From an uncultured Clostridium sp. (lineage in GTDB: Bacteria; Bacillota; Clostridia; TANB77; CAG-465), in assembly GCA_905204915.1 (NCBI GenBank), contig CAJLBR010000009.1:1-36478 (forward strand): a stretch of DNA of 36,478 nt. Reading direction: 5' to 3'. How positions within the stretch are numbered: the first letter of the stretch is position 1; each line of letters begins with the position of its first letter. This document shows, piece by piece, positions 25,435 to 34,230 of the stretch. The position numbers and the translations under genes are program-made. The notes under the pieces are model-generated. The model worked only from the letters and a program-made list of their open reading frames with translations, did not search any database and was not told the origin of the DNA.

Positions 25435-26364
25435 ATGGGAAAAGGAAAAATGGGCGGGGCACTTAGTGCCTGGTTAAAAGAATTTTGTGCTTTAGTTTTT
25501 GTACAATCTATTCAAGCTTTTACATTTGCAATAATAATGGTTATGGTTATTAATCTTGTAGGTGATGAATCTGCAAATTCTAAAGCAGCACCTTTGGGAA
25601 TGATTGCAGTCGTTGCTATGGCTTCTATTTCTAAATTGGAAGATTTAGTAAAGAAGATGTTTGGTATAGGACCATCTGTAACAGATCCTTCGTTAAGAGG
25701 AGGAATGAAATCTTGGGCTACTGGTATGGTAGCATTTGGAGCTGCAAAACGTGTGGCTGATAATGGCAAAAAGTTTTTCGGTGGTATTGGAAGTGCTGCA
25801 GCTGCTAGCAAGGCTAAAAAAAGTGCCTTACAAAGAAAGCAGAAATTTTTGGATGACTATGCAAAAGCACACGGTGCAATAGGTGCTGGTTCAGGCGGAG
25901 CTGGTGGTGGTGTCGGCGGATCAGCCGGAGCTACTGGTGGTGCATCTGCAGGTGGTGCTGCTGGAAATGTTTCATATAATGACTATATGAAATATAGAGA
26001 TAGGCTTGAAGCATATAACGATAAGATCAATGAAGCTAAGAAGAACCAACGTGCTGCATTTAAAGATATGGGAAAAGGTATATTAGAAACAGGTGGTGCT
26101 ATAGCAGGCGCTGCTTCAGGTGCTGCATTTTCTGCTGCAACTGGTGATGCAGATACAATTATAAAATCTGCAATTACAGGTGCTGGTGTTGGAGATATAG
26201 TAGGCGAAAAGGTTATTGATATACCAGTTTCAGTATCTACTACTATAAAAAATGTTTCTGATGGTTCAGGAAAGAGTGCTATCAAAAAAGAAATAAAACA
26301 GAAAAAAGCTCAAGTAGATAAATATTTTTCAGATAACGGTTTTGATGTATCAGATACGCAGTAG
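25435..26364 (+). CDS. VirB6/TrbL-like channel protein, C-terminal half
   Basis: A 309-residue protein beginning MGKGKMGGALSAWLKEFCALVFVQSIQAFTF. In intact VirB6/TrbL proteins this kind of segment follows the preceding membrane helix, so the two adjacent genes together make one channel subunit. Hydrophobic segments are at about 20-42 and 48-62. The remainder is soluble: a Lys/Ala-rich coiled stretch, a glycine/alanine linker (about 145-178, repeated GGA), a helical part and an Ala/Gly-rich segment near 220-255, common in VirB6 tails. It has its own AAAGGAG site and lies 14 bases after its partner. Confidence 0.72.
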   Translation: MGKGKMGGALSAWLKEFCALVFVQSIQAFTFAIIMVMVINLVGDESANSKAAPLGMIAVVAMASISKLEDLVKKMFGIGPSVTDPSLRGGMKSWATGMVAFGAAKRVADNGKKFFGGIGSAAAASKAKKSALQRKQKFLDDYAKAHGAIGAGSGGAGGGVGGSAGATGGASAGGAAGNVSYNDYMKYRDRLEAYNDKINEAKKNQRAAFKDMGKGILETGGAIAGAASGAAFSAATGDADTIIKSAITGAGVGDIVGEKVIDIPVSVSTTIKNVSDGSGKSAIKKEIKQKKAQVDKYFSDNGFDVSDTQ

Positions 26365-26379
26365 TATTAGGAGGTTGCC

Positions 26380-26916
26380 ATGAATTTTAATAAAATAACC
26401 AAAAAACAAACTCTTATATTACTTGTAACAATACTATTAGTTTTAATTGTTTTAAATGCACTTTTAAAAAGTTTTAGAGATACATCTGATGAGAAAAAAA
26501 TAGATTATAAAAATGCTAATGCAAGTAGTTTGATAGCTAGTTCAGAAGAAGTAACCGATAGAACAGTCTATGTAAAAATAGAACAAGTTTTAACTGAGTA
26601 TTTAAATTCATATATTTCTAATGATTCTTCAAAAGATTATAAGAAATATTATTCAATGCTTGATAAGAAGTATAAAAGATCAATTGGAAAGAAAAAATAT
26701 GAAGAGATTTCTAATAATTTTTTAAATAAATTTAAAATAGTTGGTGCAATAACTGGAAAAGAATTTATGATTACAAATGAAATTGTTAAAGGTGTTTATG
26801 AGTTTGATAAGAATAAGTATATATGTATGTTGGAAAATGATAGAAATGAAAATGCATATATAGGTATTAGATTAGATTATGAAACAAATAATGCATATAT
26901 TTTTTATATTGAATAA
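26380..26916 (+). CDS. single-pass protein with NTF2/VirB8-like outer domain
   Basis: A 178-residue protein: a short basic cytoplasmic start, one membrane helix at about 11-31, then an outer domain with the helix pattern VLTEYLNSYI...KKYYSMLDKKYKRSIGKKKYEEI followed by beta strands. This matches in outline the NTF2-like domains of VirB8 and TcpC-type T4SS proteins. Sequence identity with known families is low; the call rests on layout and context. ATG 26380 follows TTAGGAGG. The last gene before an internal terminator. Confidence 0.6.
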   Translation: MNFNKITKKQTLILLVTILLVLIVLNALLKSFRDTSDEKKIDYKNANASSLIASSEEVTDRTVYVKIEQVLTEYLNSYISNDSSKDYKKYYSMLDKKYKRSIGKKKYEEISNNFLNKFKIVGAITGKEFMITNEIVKGVYEFDKNKYICMLENDRNENAYIGIRLDYETNNAYIFYIE

Positions 26917-26931
26917 ATAATGGTATTATTT

Positions 26932-27012
26932 AGATGCGATTTATGTATTAATTAATGATTTTTTAGTTTACTTTAAAATCATTGTAGAATACGCTAAAAG
27001 TCGCATCTTTTT
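26932..27012 (+). terminator. long nested hairpin and terminator inside the T4SS locus
   Basis: AGATGCGA (26932-26939) pairs with TCGCATCT (27001-27008). Inside lie GTATT/AATAC (26945-26949 with 26988-26992) and AATGATTTT/AAAATCATT (26954-26962 with 26975-26983). A T run follows the outer stem. It separates the channel genes from the wall-enzyme part. Confidence 0.75.
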
Positions 27013-27013
27013 C

Positions 27014-27042
27014 TTGACTATTTTAACAATTAACTATATAAT
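27014..27042 (+). promoter_or_regulatory. internal promoter for the second half of the T4SS locus
   Basis: TTGACT (27014-27019), 17 bases, TATAAT (27037-27042), directly after the terminator. The leader before the next start is about 65 bases. Confidence 0.85.
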
Positions 27043-27113
27043 TATTATGAATATTTTTTATAAAAAAAGGAAAGGAAATTCTAATAAGTTTAACTTTTTA
27101 GAGGGTGAGTAAT

Positions 27114-27938
27114 ATGGGATTTGATGATGAAAATATAAGGAAAATTTTTCCAATTTTTATTGGATTGCTGGTTGCGGCTTTTATTGTTATAATTATTATT
27201 GTATGGATACCAAAAGACAAAAAAATTGAATTTTTAAATTTTGGTGAATATACAGAAAACGACGCATATGAAAAGTATGAAAAAATATACTCTGATGATA
27301 TTGCTCAAATGATTACGGCTCAGCAGTATAATAAGCTATATAGTTTATTATCCGATGATTATATTAAAGCAAATTCTTTAACAGAAGATAATTTTTATCA
27401 GTTTTTATTAACCAAAGGACTTGTAGCTAGTACCATAAAGACAGGAGACTATACAGCATATAAAAGTGGGGAAAATGTAGTTTATATAATAGATTTTATT
27501 ATATCTGGAAAAACAACAAAGGTAAATGTAACAGAATCTAAACCTTATGATTATAAATTATCTTTTGGAGATATTACTTATGAGGAAAAAATAGAAGAAA
27601 CAAAGAAAAGAATAACAAAGGGATTAGAGTTTGAAATATCAAGAACAGAAAAAAACAGTGAAAAAATACAATACAATATAAAAATCACAAATACAAATGA
27701 AAATAGTGTTGAGCTAGATTTACTAAACTATAATAATTTGTTACTTACAAAAGAAGATGGAAAAGTTACAACTGGTGTTATTGAAAACAATGATATATTT
27801 ACTTTAAATAATAATAGTTCTATTACTACAAATGTAACTTTTAATATACCAGCTTCAGAGCAAGCAAAAATAACAGGTTTTAAATTTAAAAAGGTTAAAA
27901 TTGATGGAAAAACAGAGAGCATAGAAATTAGTATATAA
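27114..27938 (+). CDS. single-pass protein with NTF2-like and beta-sandwich outer domains
   Basis: A 274-residue protein with one membrane helix at about 11-32 (PIFIGLLVAAFIVIIIIVWI). The outer part has an NTF2-like region at about 50-130 (DIAQMITAQQYNKLYSLLSD and FYQFLLTKG) and then a beta-rich region from about 150 with ITNTNENSVELDL, similar in outline to DUF4352-like Ig folds. The layout recalls TcpC/VirB8 assembly proteins. ATG 27114 is chosen because it is 8 bases from GAGGGTG; a GTG at 27105 is inside that site. First gene of the second transcript; the wall-enzyme gene follows after 24 bases. Confidence 0.62.
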   Translation: MGFDDENIRKIFPIFIGLLVAAFIVIIIIVWIPKDKKIEFLNFGEYTENDAYEKYEKIYSDDIAQMITAQQYNKLYSLLSDDYIKANSLTEDNFYQFLLTKGLVASTIKTGDYTAYKSGENVVYIIDFIISGKTTKVNVTESKPYDYKLSFGDITYEEKIEETKKRITKGLEFEISRTEKNSEKIQYNIKITNTNENSVELDLLNYNNLLLTKEDGKVTTGVIENNDIFTLNNNSSITTNVTFNIPASEQAKITGFKFKKVKIDGKTESIEISI

Positions 27939-27962
27939 TTACTGGGAGGTGAGACATAATTT

Positions 27963-30900
27963 ATGGCATATAATGACGATGATGATATTTTTGATGATGA
28001 AGAAGAGGAGGTTGAAGGACCAGATCCTGAAGATCTACAAAGATTGATAAATGAAAGAACAGCCCAAGAAAGAGCAGAATCTGGGGCAGATGAAGCAGCG
28101 GCAAATAATCTTAGAGGTAAAGTTTCTAATGGAATAAAAAATGTTAAGAATAATTTAAGTAAAGCTTTTAAAGAATCTCTCGCTAAAGTAATAAAGACAA
28201 TTGGACAACTTATAGTTAAAGCTTTATCTACACCGTATGGTTGGATTGCCTTAGGAATAATTATTTTAATTATAATAGCGGTTATAGTTGTTCTAGAACT
28301 AACTTCAAGTGGAAGCATATCAGTTACTACTGATTATATGGATGATACATACAAAAATAAAGAGGATATTTCGCCAGAAGAGAAAGAAGCTTATGATTTG
28401 TGGGAAGAGGCAAAATCTTTATTATTAGTAAAAATTACGGATATTGATTCTATGTATGATAAATATATACAATATATAGAAAAAAATAAAGACGATAGCT
28501 TGGATGATATGAAGTCTAATTATGGTAGTGATGAGTACAAAAAAGAAGACGGTGTTTTACCAACGCAAAAAAGAGAACTATATAAGCATATACTTATGAC
28601 AGAAAAATATAACTTTAATACTATCAAATGGAAAAAGTATTCTGCAAAAGGAAATGGAACTTCTAGAACATTAAGCGAAGATGAAAAAGTAAAATATAAA
28701 AATGATGAAAGTAATGGATTAAAGTATCCAACTTATGGAGATAAAGAATTATCATATTTTGTGAGTTTAGTTAATCCATATTTACAAAGTCATTTTATAC
28801 CACTTTCAATGTATTCTCTTTCAGTTAATCAAAACAAAAATAGTGATGGAAAAAATGCAGCATTTGCTTATGCAATTATAAAAGAAGCTGCAAGTGACAT
28901 TACCATAAATATATATCAATTAGATGAATATTCAGAAGTTTGGGAACATGAAGAATTTGAAATTGAAAACGGAAACATTATGTCTGGATACAAGTGTCAA
29001 TTTTCAGGTACAAAAGGCGTTGAAAAAGAAGTAGAAGCTAGTTGTGATAATTATACTAACGTTGGACAGCAAAATGCTTGTAAGGCTGGTGCAATTCCAA
29101 AGCCAAAAGTAAAAACTACAGTATCTGAACCAGTATATGAAGCTGTTTATCAAGGTGAAACAAGAGAAAAATTCAGCACAGTTTCTTCTAATACTGCTGA
29201 AATATTAGCGAATTCTTATACAGATAGCACATATCAATATAAACCATATATGGTAAAATCATTTGATGTTATGTTAGAGTTTTCATATGATTTTGTACCA
29301 TATAATACAGCAAATTCTCCAGATTCTACAAGTCAAATATCTATTCCTTTAGAAGATGAGGAGAAAAAAGAAGGTACATCATATAGTGTAGAAGGAAGAT
29401 GTAATGCAGATAATCAAAATGAATACTTTACAGTAAAAACAGGAACATATCAATTAAGAAAAAATAGACAATTAATTCAAGTTACAAAAACATGGAAAGA
29501 TAAGTTAAATTCTACTGGTATGACACATAGACAATATGATATTTCTGATGTTGAAGAATATCTTTTTGGTAAGGGATCAACATCAAAAACAGATGGAGAT
29601 ATAATTATTCATACAGGTGAATCATCAAAAGAATTAGTTATAACAGATGTTGAAGATTTGAAAAAAGCATTTGAAGCATATGAAGGAAGCGATGAGTTAG
29701 TAAAAAATGCCGAAGCATTTATAGAAATGCAGAATAAATATAAGGTAAATGCTTTATTTGCAGCAGCAGTTTCAATTGGTGAAACAAGTGCTGGTAGATT
29801 TGGACATGCAGTTGACGGACATAATAACTGGTTTAATATAAAAGGTGACGGGGAAGACGGATGGAAACAGTACGATTCAGCTAAAGATAGTATAATGGAT
29901 TTTGGTAATTTAATTGCTAATCGAGATGAAAATGATGGTCATGATTATTTCAATGATAATAGAAAATCAATAAAGCAAATTGCTAAAGTATACTGCCCTA
30001 ATACTCCAGATGATCCTAATGCTGAAGAAAATTGGATAAATGATAATTTACTTCCAAGTTTAACATCCATGTATAGTGCAGTTAAAGTGGACATAAAAAA
30101 ATATATGGTAAGCACTAACATAGAGACAAATACAGATTCGGATTCTAATTTTACTAAAAAGGCTAAGAAATATTATGAAGATTTAGTAAAAGATTTTGAA
30201 AGTGGAAGTTGTTCTGCTGGTATAAATAGAATTGATATGATTAATGCAAAATCTGATATATATTCAGATTATGTAAAAAAAGCAGAAGATAGAAATATTT
30301 CTGTAAGAAAGAATGCATTATATTTAAGTTATAATCTATTAAGGAAAAATCTAAAGACTCTTGAAGATGAAGATAAGATTTTACCTTATATATATGGTCA
30401 AACTTTATGTTTAAATGAAAATTATAATTTTGATGGTTTAATAAATAAAGCTTGTAATTCATATTCTGGTAGTGGAGAATACTTATTACCAGTACCATCA
30501 AATTCAAAAGTAGCGTATCTACAAGGTTACACTGCAGCTTATGGACATACTCACGAAGGTGTTGATATATGGCCTGGTGAAGGTAGTAACGGAACTGATA
30601 TTGCTGCAACAAGAGATGGTGTTGTTTATTTAGCAGAAGATGGTGGATATGCTAGTGGTAATTTGGTCTCAGCAGGAACAGGAAATGGATATGGTAACCA
30701 CATAATTATACAACATGATAATGGTTATTATACTCTATATGGTCATTTACTTTCAGGAACATTTAAAGTAAAAACTGGCGATACTGTAAAGGCCGGTCAA
30801 ATAATAGCTACTATGGGAAGTTCTGGAAATTCTTCAGGTACCCATTTGCACTATAATATTTCAAAAACTCCGTATGTATTTAACGGGGAACCATCGGATC

Positions 30901-32942
30901 CATTACTATTTTATAATGTTGAGCCGGTATCATCATCATATCCAGCATATGATCAATTGGACAAATCAACAGTTTCAGAACCTAATGTATATAAGATATC
31001 TGAAGTAGCTACTGATACTAGTGGTTCATCGTCATTAGATGGTTTCTTATTTATTGGTGATTCAAGAACACATGGAGTTGAAAGCGAACTTAAAGGTCTT
31101 GGAAAAGATATTTCTGTAAAAGGCGTAGACTCATCTACTCAATCTGAGTGGTTAAGTGTTGTAAAAAATGGAAGTGGTACAGTTCAAAGAACTAGTGTAT
31201 CATTACCAAGTAATGATAAAGTAAAAGGTGTTTCTGTTGCACTTGGTGTAAATGCAATAACTGATACATCTAATATGGAAAAATTACTTGATGCATTGTT
31301 AGAAAGATATAAAGGAAAGAAAATATATGTAAATAGTGTATTCCCAGTTGCTACTACATATTCATATGCATCAGCTTCTGATTTGAATAAAAATATAAAG
31401 AAGTTTAATAAAAAGATAAAAGAGAAATGTAGTAGTGAAAAGAATTTGGTATATATTGATGTCACGGATGGTCTTACAGATTCTGACGGATACTTGAAAT
31501 CAGGATTTGCAGATGCAGCAGGCTTACACTTAAGTAGCAGCGAAGCAAAGAAAAAACTAGCAAATAATATTAAAGCAGGTATCACTGGAAAGGGTGGATC
31601 AAGTGGAGCATCAACTGTTGACCTTAGCTTCTTAGGAATAGGTAGTGATTTAGGCGGAAGTTATCCTTCTGCTGCAGATAAATGGTTATCTAGTTGTAAA
31701 AAATGGGGAGAAGCTTATGGACTAGATCCTTACTTGATATTATCTCTAATTATTGATGAATCAGGTGGAGATTTAATGACTGGTAAAAATTCATATCCTG
31801 CCGCTGGTATAATGCAAATTGAAAATGTAAACTGGGGTAAGAGCTTAAAATTACCATTTATTAATGGAAAAAGTGGAGCTGATTATGGAGTAAGTGATAC
31901 CGTTACAATTGAAGAGTCTAAATTACGTAATGATGGAGACTACTGTATAATGATCGGTGCAGCTTATTTGAAAAATACAATAAAGAGTATGGATTATAAC
32001 ATACTTGTTGCTATACAGGGATATAACTACGGATCTTGGGGAATAGAGGATTGTATAACAAACTTTTATTTAAAAACAGCATCTGCTGGTGAATTCCAAG
32101 GAAAAAGTTTTAGAGATTATATAAAAACTGGTGATGTAAGTTGGTTAACTTCAAACTGTAGACAACAATATACTTCAACTAGGGGTGCAGGTACTGCAAA
32201 CTATGTTAATAGGGTAATGAGTTTCTATAATCCTGTTGATGGAATGCCATATGTAATTAATGATGATGGAGAAAAGATTTCTCTAGATGGTTCAATTAAT
32301 GCAGCTTGCGGAAATTCTGGTGATAGTTCAGAAACAAGTACTTCAGAGGGACCAGAAGGAAGTAACGTTGGTGAAGGAAAATGGAAACAAGATGTAGAAA
32401 CAGATAATAAATCTAAGAAAATTTCAACATATACTAATGCCAAAGGACAAAAATATTATTTATATAATCAAAGTAGTTATGGTTCATCTGCTTGGACAAA
32501 TAGTGGATGTGGTCAAACATCATCTGCTATCATAATTAGTGGACTTATGGGAAAAAACGTTGATCCAGCTCAAATGTTTCAACCTTACTTAACTCAGCCA
32601 GGTGATATAGTAAGTTTCCTAAATACACATGGTGTAGAAGTAATTAAACAAAAAGGAAATTTTGGCGGTAAGAATTTGGCTGCAAGTAAAGAGGATGTAA
32701 AATACATGCAACAGCAACTTTCAAAAGGAAATCCAATAATAATAGGTATAAATGGAGGAACTTGGATAAATGCAGGCGGATATAATTACCACTGGATGAC
32801 AATATTAGGTATAAAAGAAGATGGAAGTATTTTTGTCGGAGACCCAGGTGGCTCATACAGAGATGGATGGGTAAAATGGAGTGATTTTGGTGGTAAATAT
32901 ACAGCTGAGATTGGTGTATACTTAGTATGTAGAAAAAAATAG
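27963..32942 (+). CDS. giant membrane-anchored five-domain cell-wall remodelling enzyme
   Basis: A 1659-residue protein. An acidic and then basic cytoplasmic part (1-90) and one membrane helix (about 92-113) precede an uncharacterised outer region (about 115-555). Catalytic domains follow in order: glucosaminidase (about 560-705; Glu in VSIGETSAG, then WFNIKG); M23 endopeptidase (about 837-985; H864-D868 in HEGVD and H961/H963 in HLHY); SGNH esterase (about 1025-1205; GDSR with S1034, GVNAI, D1184/H1189); SLT lytic transglycosylase (about 1233-1400; E1266 in DESGG, GIMQIE); and C39-like cysteine peptidase (about 1490-1659; C1516 in SGCGQTS, H1610, D1627). All key residues are present. It would cut glycan, peptide and perhaps acetyl-ester bonds of peptidoglycan to let the T4SS through, a much enlarged counterpart of VirB1/TcpG-type enzymes. 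ATG 27963 follows GGGAGGTG. Confidence 0.88.
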   Translation: MAYNDDDDIFDDEEEEVEGPDPEDLQRLINERTAQERAESGADEAAANNLRGKVSNGIKNVKNNLSKAFKESLAKVIKTIGQLIVKALSTPYGWIALGIIILIIIAVIVVLELTSSGSISVTTDYMDDTYKNKEDISPEEKEAYDLWEEAKSLLLVKITDIDSMYDKYIQYIEKNKDDSLDDMKSNYGSDEYKKEDGVLPTQKRELYKHILMTEKYNFNTIKWKKYSAKGNGTSRTLSEDEKVKYKNDESNGLKYPTYGDKELSYFVSLVNPYLQSHFIPLSMYSLSVNQNKNSDGKNAAFAYAIIKEAASDITINIYQLDEYSEVWEHEEFEIENGNIMSGYKCQFSGTKGVEKEVEASCDNYTNVGQQNACKAGAIPKPKVKTTVSEPVYEAVYQGETREKFSTVSSNTAEILANSYTDSTYQYKPYMVKSFDVMLEFSYDFVPYNTANSPDSTSQISIPLEDEEKKEGTSYSVEGRCNADNQNEYFTVKTGTYQLRKNRQLIQVTKTWKDKLNSTGMTHRQYDISDVEEYLFGKGSTSKTDGDIIIHTGESSKELVITDVEDLKKAFEAYEGSDELVKNAEAFIEMQNKYKVNALFAAAVSIGETSAGRFGHAVDGHNNWFNIKGDGEDGWKQYDSAKDSIMDFGNLIANRDENDGHDYFNDNRKSIKQIAKVYCPNTPDDPNAEENWINDNLLPSLTSMYSAVKVDIKKYMVSTNIETNTDSDSNFTKKAKKYYEDLVKDFESGSCSAGINRIDMINAKSDIYSDYVKKAEDRNISVRKNALYLSYNLLRKNLKTLEDEDKILPYIYGQTLCLNENYNFDGLINKACNSYSGSGEYLLPVPSNSKVAYLQGYTAAYGHTHEGVDIWPGEGSNGTDIAATRDGVVYLAEDGGYASGNLVSAGTGNGYGNHIIIQHDNGYYTLYGHLLSGTFKVKTGDTVKAGQIIATMGSSGNSSGTHLHYNISKTPYVFNGEPSDPLLFYNVEPVSSSYPAYDQLDKSTVSEPNVYKISEVATDTSGSSSLDGFLFIGDSRTHGVESELKGLGKDISVKGVDSSTQSEWLSVVKNGSGTVQRTSVSLPSNDKVKGVSVALGVNAITDTSNMEKLLDALLERYKGKKIYVNSVFPVATTYSYASASDLNKNIKKFNKKIKEKCSSEKNLVYIDVTDGLTDSDGYLKSGFADAAGLHLSSSEAKKKLANNIKAGITGKGGSSGASTVDLSFLGIGSDLGGSYPSAADKWLSSCKKWGEAYGLDPYLILSLIIDESGGDLMTGKNSYPAAGIMQIENVNWGKSLKLPFINGKSGADYGVSDTVTIEESKLRNDGDYCIMIGAAYLKNTIKSMDYNILVAIQGYNYGSWGIEDCITNFYLKTASAGEFQGKSFRDYIKTGDVSWLTSNCRQQYTSTRGAGTANYVNRVMSFYNPVDGMPYVINDDGEKISLDGSINAACGNSGDSSETSTSEGPEGSNVGEGKWKQDVETDNKSKKISTYTNAKGQKYYLYNQSSYGSSAWTNSGCGQTSSAIIISGLMGKNVDPAQMFQPYLTQPGDIVSFLNTHGVEVIKQKGNFGGKNLAASKEDVKYMQQQLSKGNPIIIGINGGTWINAGGYNYHWMTILGIKEDGSIFVGDPGGSYRDGWVKWSDFGGKYTAEIGVYLVCRKK

Positions 32943-32958
32943 TAGAGGAGAAATAATT

Positions 32959-33687
32959 ATGATAAAAGACAAAAGAAAATTTATTATATTTATTACTTGT
33001 GTATTAATCTTATTCCTATTTATTCTATTAATTATATTTTATAATATTAAACGTAATAGTCTAAATAAAGAAACAATTGAGGATAATGTAATTATAAGTG
33101 ATTTAGATATAGGACAAATAATTGAAGATAGCCAGACAAAGAGTAACACTAATAAAGACCAAGATACTAACCAGGATAATAATACAACAGGTGAATCTAA
33201 TCAAGATTCACCCGTTGTAGAAACTTACGATATATTTGAAATTTCTCCAGAAGTTTTTCAACTTTCAAAGTGGACAGAAAAAATTCAAAATTATTATGAT
33301 GAAGGAAATAAAACGGCGTTGCTAGCAATACTTAATAAAAATGAAATACAAAAAGAAAATTTAAATTCTTCTAATATTGAAAAATACATGTATGATATAG
33401 GAATTTGTAATAAGAATTTAAAAGTAAATAAAATGTATTTCGCTGGTTTATGTAATGGAATAATCCTTATTGATTTTGTTGATGAAAGTACTAATAATAA
33501 TTATTGGGTAACTATATTAGCTGTTAATAATTTAAATGGAAAAAAAGACTTGTTTTCAGTTTATTCAAGTAAGTATTTTGATGTACTAACTTTAAAAAAT
33601 GATGAAAATGAGAAAAAGATTGAAGATATAGAAACACTTAATAAGCTTATTGATACTTTAGAAAAAAATGAATATAATCAATTATAA
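32959..33687 (+). CDS. single-pass T4SS-locus protein with polar linker
   Basis: I do not recognise this 242-residue protein. It has a basic start (IKDKRK), one membrane helix at about 8-29, then a disordered Asn/Asp/Gln/Thr-rich linker to about 90, and a folded outer domain from about 95 with an opening helix (SKWTEKIQNYYDEGNKTALLAI) that could start another NTF2-like fold. Two pairs of residues NKNEIQKEN and FAGLCNGIILIDFV mark its core. ATG 32959 follows TAGAGGAGAAA, 16 bases after the wall-enzyme stop, so the two are co-transcribed. Confidence 0.65.
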   Translation: MIKDKRKFIIFITCVLILFLFILLIIFYNIKRNSLNKETIEDNVIISDLDIGQIIEDSQTKSNTNKDQDTNQDNNTTGESNQDSPVVETYDIFEISPEVFQLSKWTEKIQNYYDEGNKTALLAILNKNEIQKENLNSSNIEKYMYDIGICNKNLKVNKMYFAGLCNGIILIDFVDESTNNNYWVTILAVNNLNGKKDLFSVYSSKYFDVLTLKNDENEKKIEDIETLNKLIDTLEKNEYNQL

Positions 33688-33694
33688 CTAAAAA

Positions 33695-33731
33695 TTATAT
33701 TGCATGTGATAAAAAATCACATGCAATATAA
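33695..33731 (+). repeat. perfect 16-bp inverted repeat (hairpin) without U-tract
   Basis: TTATATTGCATGTGAT (33695-33710), loop AAAAA, ATCACATGCAATATAA (33716-33731). All 16 pairs match. No T run follows, so it looks more like an mRNA-processing or stability element, or a protein-binding palindrome, than a terminator. Confidence 0.85.
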
Positions 33732-33756
33732 ATATATAAGTTTAGGAGGTAATCAT

Positions 33757-34221
33757 TTGAAGAATAAAATAAATATTGTGCTAAATGTTATAATATTGGC
33801 ATTAGTTATGCTGATAGTAGCGTATATATTAGAGCCTTTATTCTATGGGGAAAAAACAGAAGGAAAAGCAATAGAATCAGAAGAAGATGTAGCAGCATTA
33901 AGAAATACAATACAAATATATAGCCAAAGCTTTCTAAATGAAAATTATGAGAAGATAAAAGCATCAGTACCATTTGTAAAAAGAAAGAGTGAAGACGTAT
34001 ATAAGACAATATCAAATGTATATACAAGTGTACTAATAGATGAGAATATAGATTTTCAAATATATAATGTTAAGAAAGTGAATAAAAATACATATATAGT
34101 AGAGTATTTTTTAAAGAGTGGATATTCGTCACAAGGAATAATAAAAAATAAAGTTATAATAAAATTAAATAAAAGAAAGGGAACATTTAATATTTATTAT
34201 GATAAATTATTAAATAGTTAG
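33757..34221 (+). CDS. single-pass protein with NTF2-like outer domain
   Basis: A 154-residue protein. TTG 33757 is the likely start because TTAGGAGGT sits 7 bases before it; an in-frame TTG at 33700 lies inside the upstream hairpin. One membrane helix at about 5-26 (IVLNVIILALVMLIVAYI) is followed by an outer domain with a long helix (LRNTIQIYSQSFLNENYEKIKASVPFV) and alternating strands ending in KLNKRKGTFNIYY, as in NTF2/VirB8-type folds. A small member of the series of bitopic proteins in this locus. Exact family unknown. Confidence 0.62.
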   Translation: MKNKINIVLNVIILALVMLIVAYILEPLFYGEKTEGKAIESEEDVAALRNTIQIYSQSFLNENYEKIKASVPFVKRKSEDVYKTISNVYTSVLIDENIDFQIYNVKKVNKNTYIVEYFLKSGYSSQGIIKNKVIIKLNKRKGTFNIYYDKLLNS

Positions 34222-34230
34222 AGGTAAGAT

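Noticed and set aside
27048..27113. A 21-codon frame (ATG 27048 to TAA 27111) between the internal promoter and the next gene, as a possible leader peptide
   Set aside because: Its ATG lies at or before the expected transcription start and has no ribosome site, so it is unlikely to be translated.
27728..28318. A 196-residue open frame on the minus strand
   Set aside because: It is the shadow of two well-supported plus-strand genes, has no ribosome site or recognisable domain, and shows low-complexity Ser/Leu-rich sequence.
33700..33756. Upstream TTG start for the 154-residue single-pass protein
   Set aside because: The added residues are encoded by the perfect hairpin and the Shine-Dalgarno region; TTG 33757 is correctly spaced after TTAGGAGGT.
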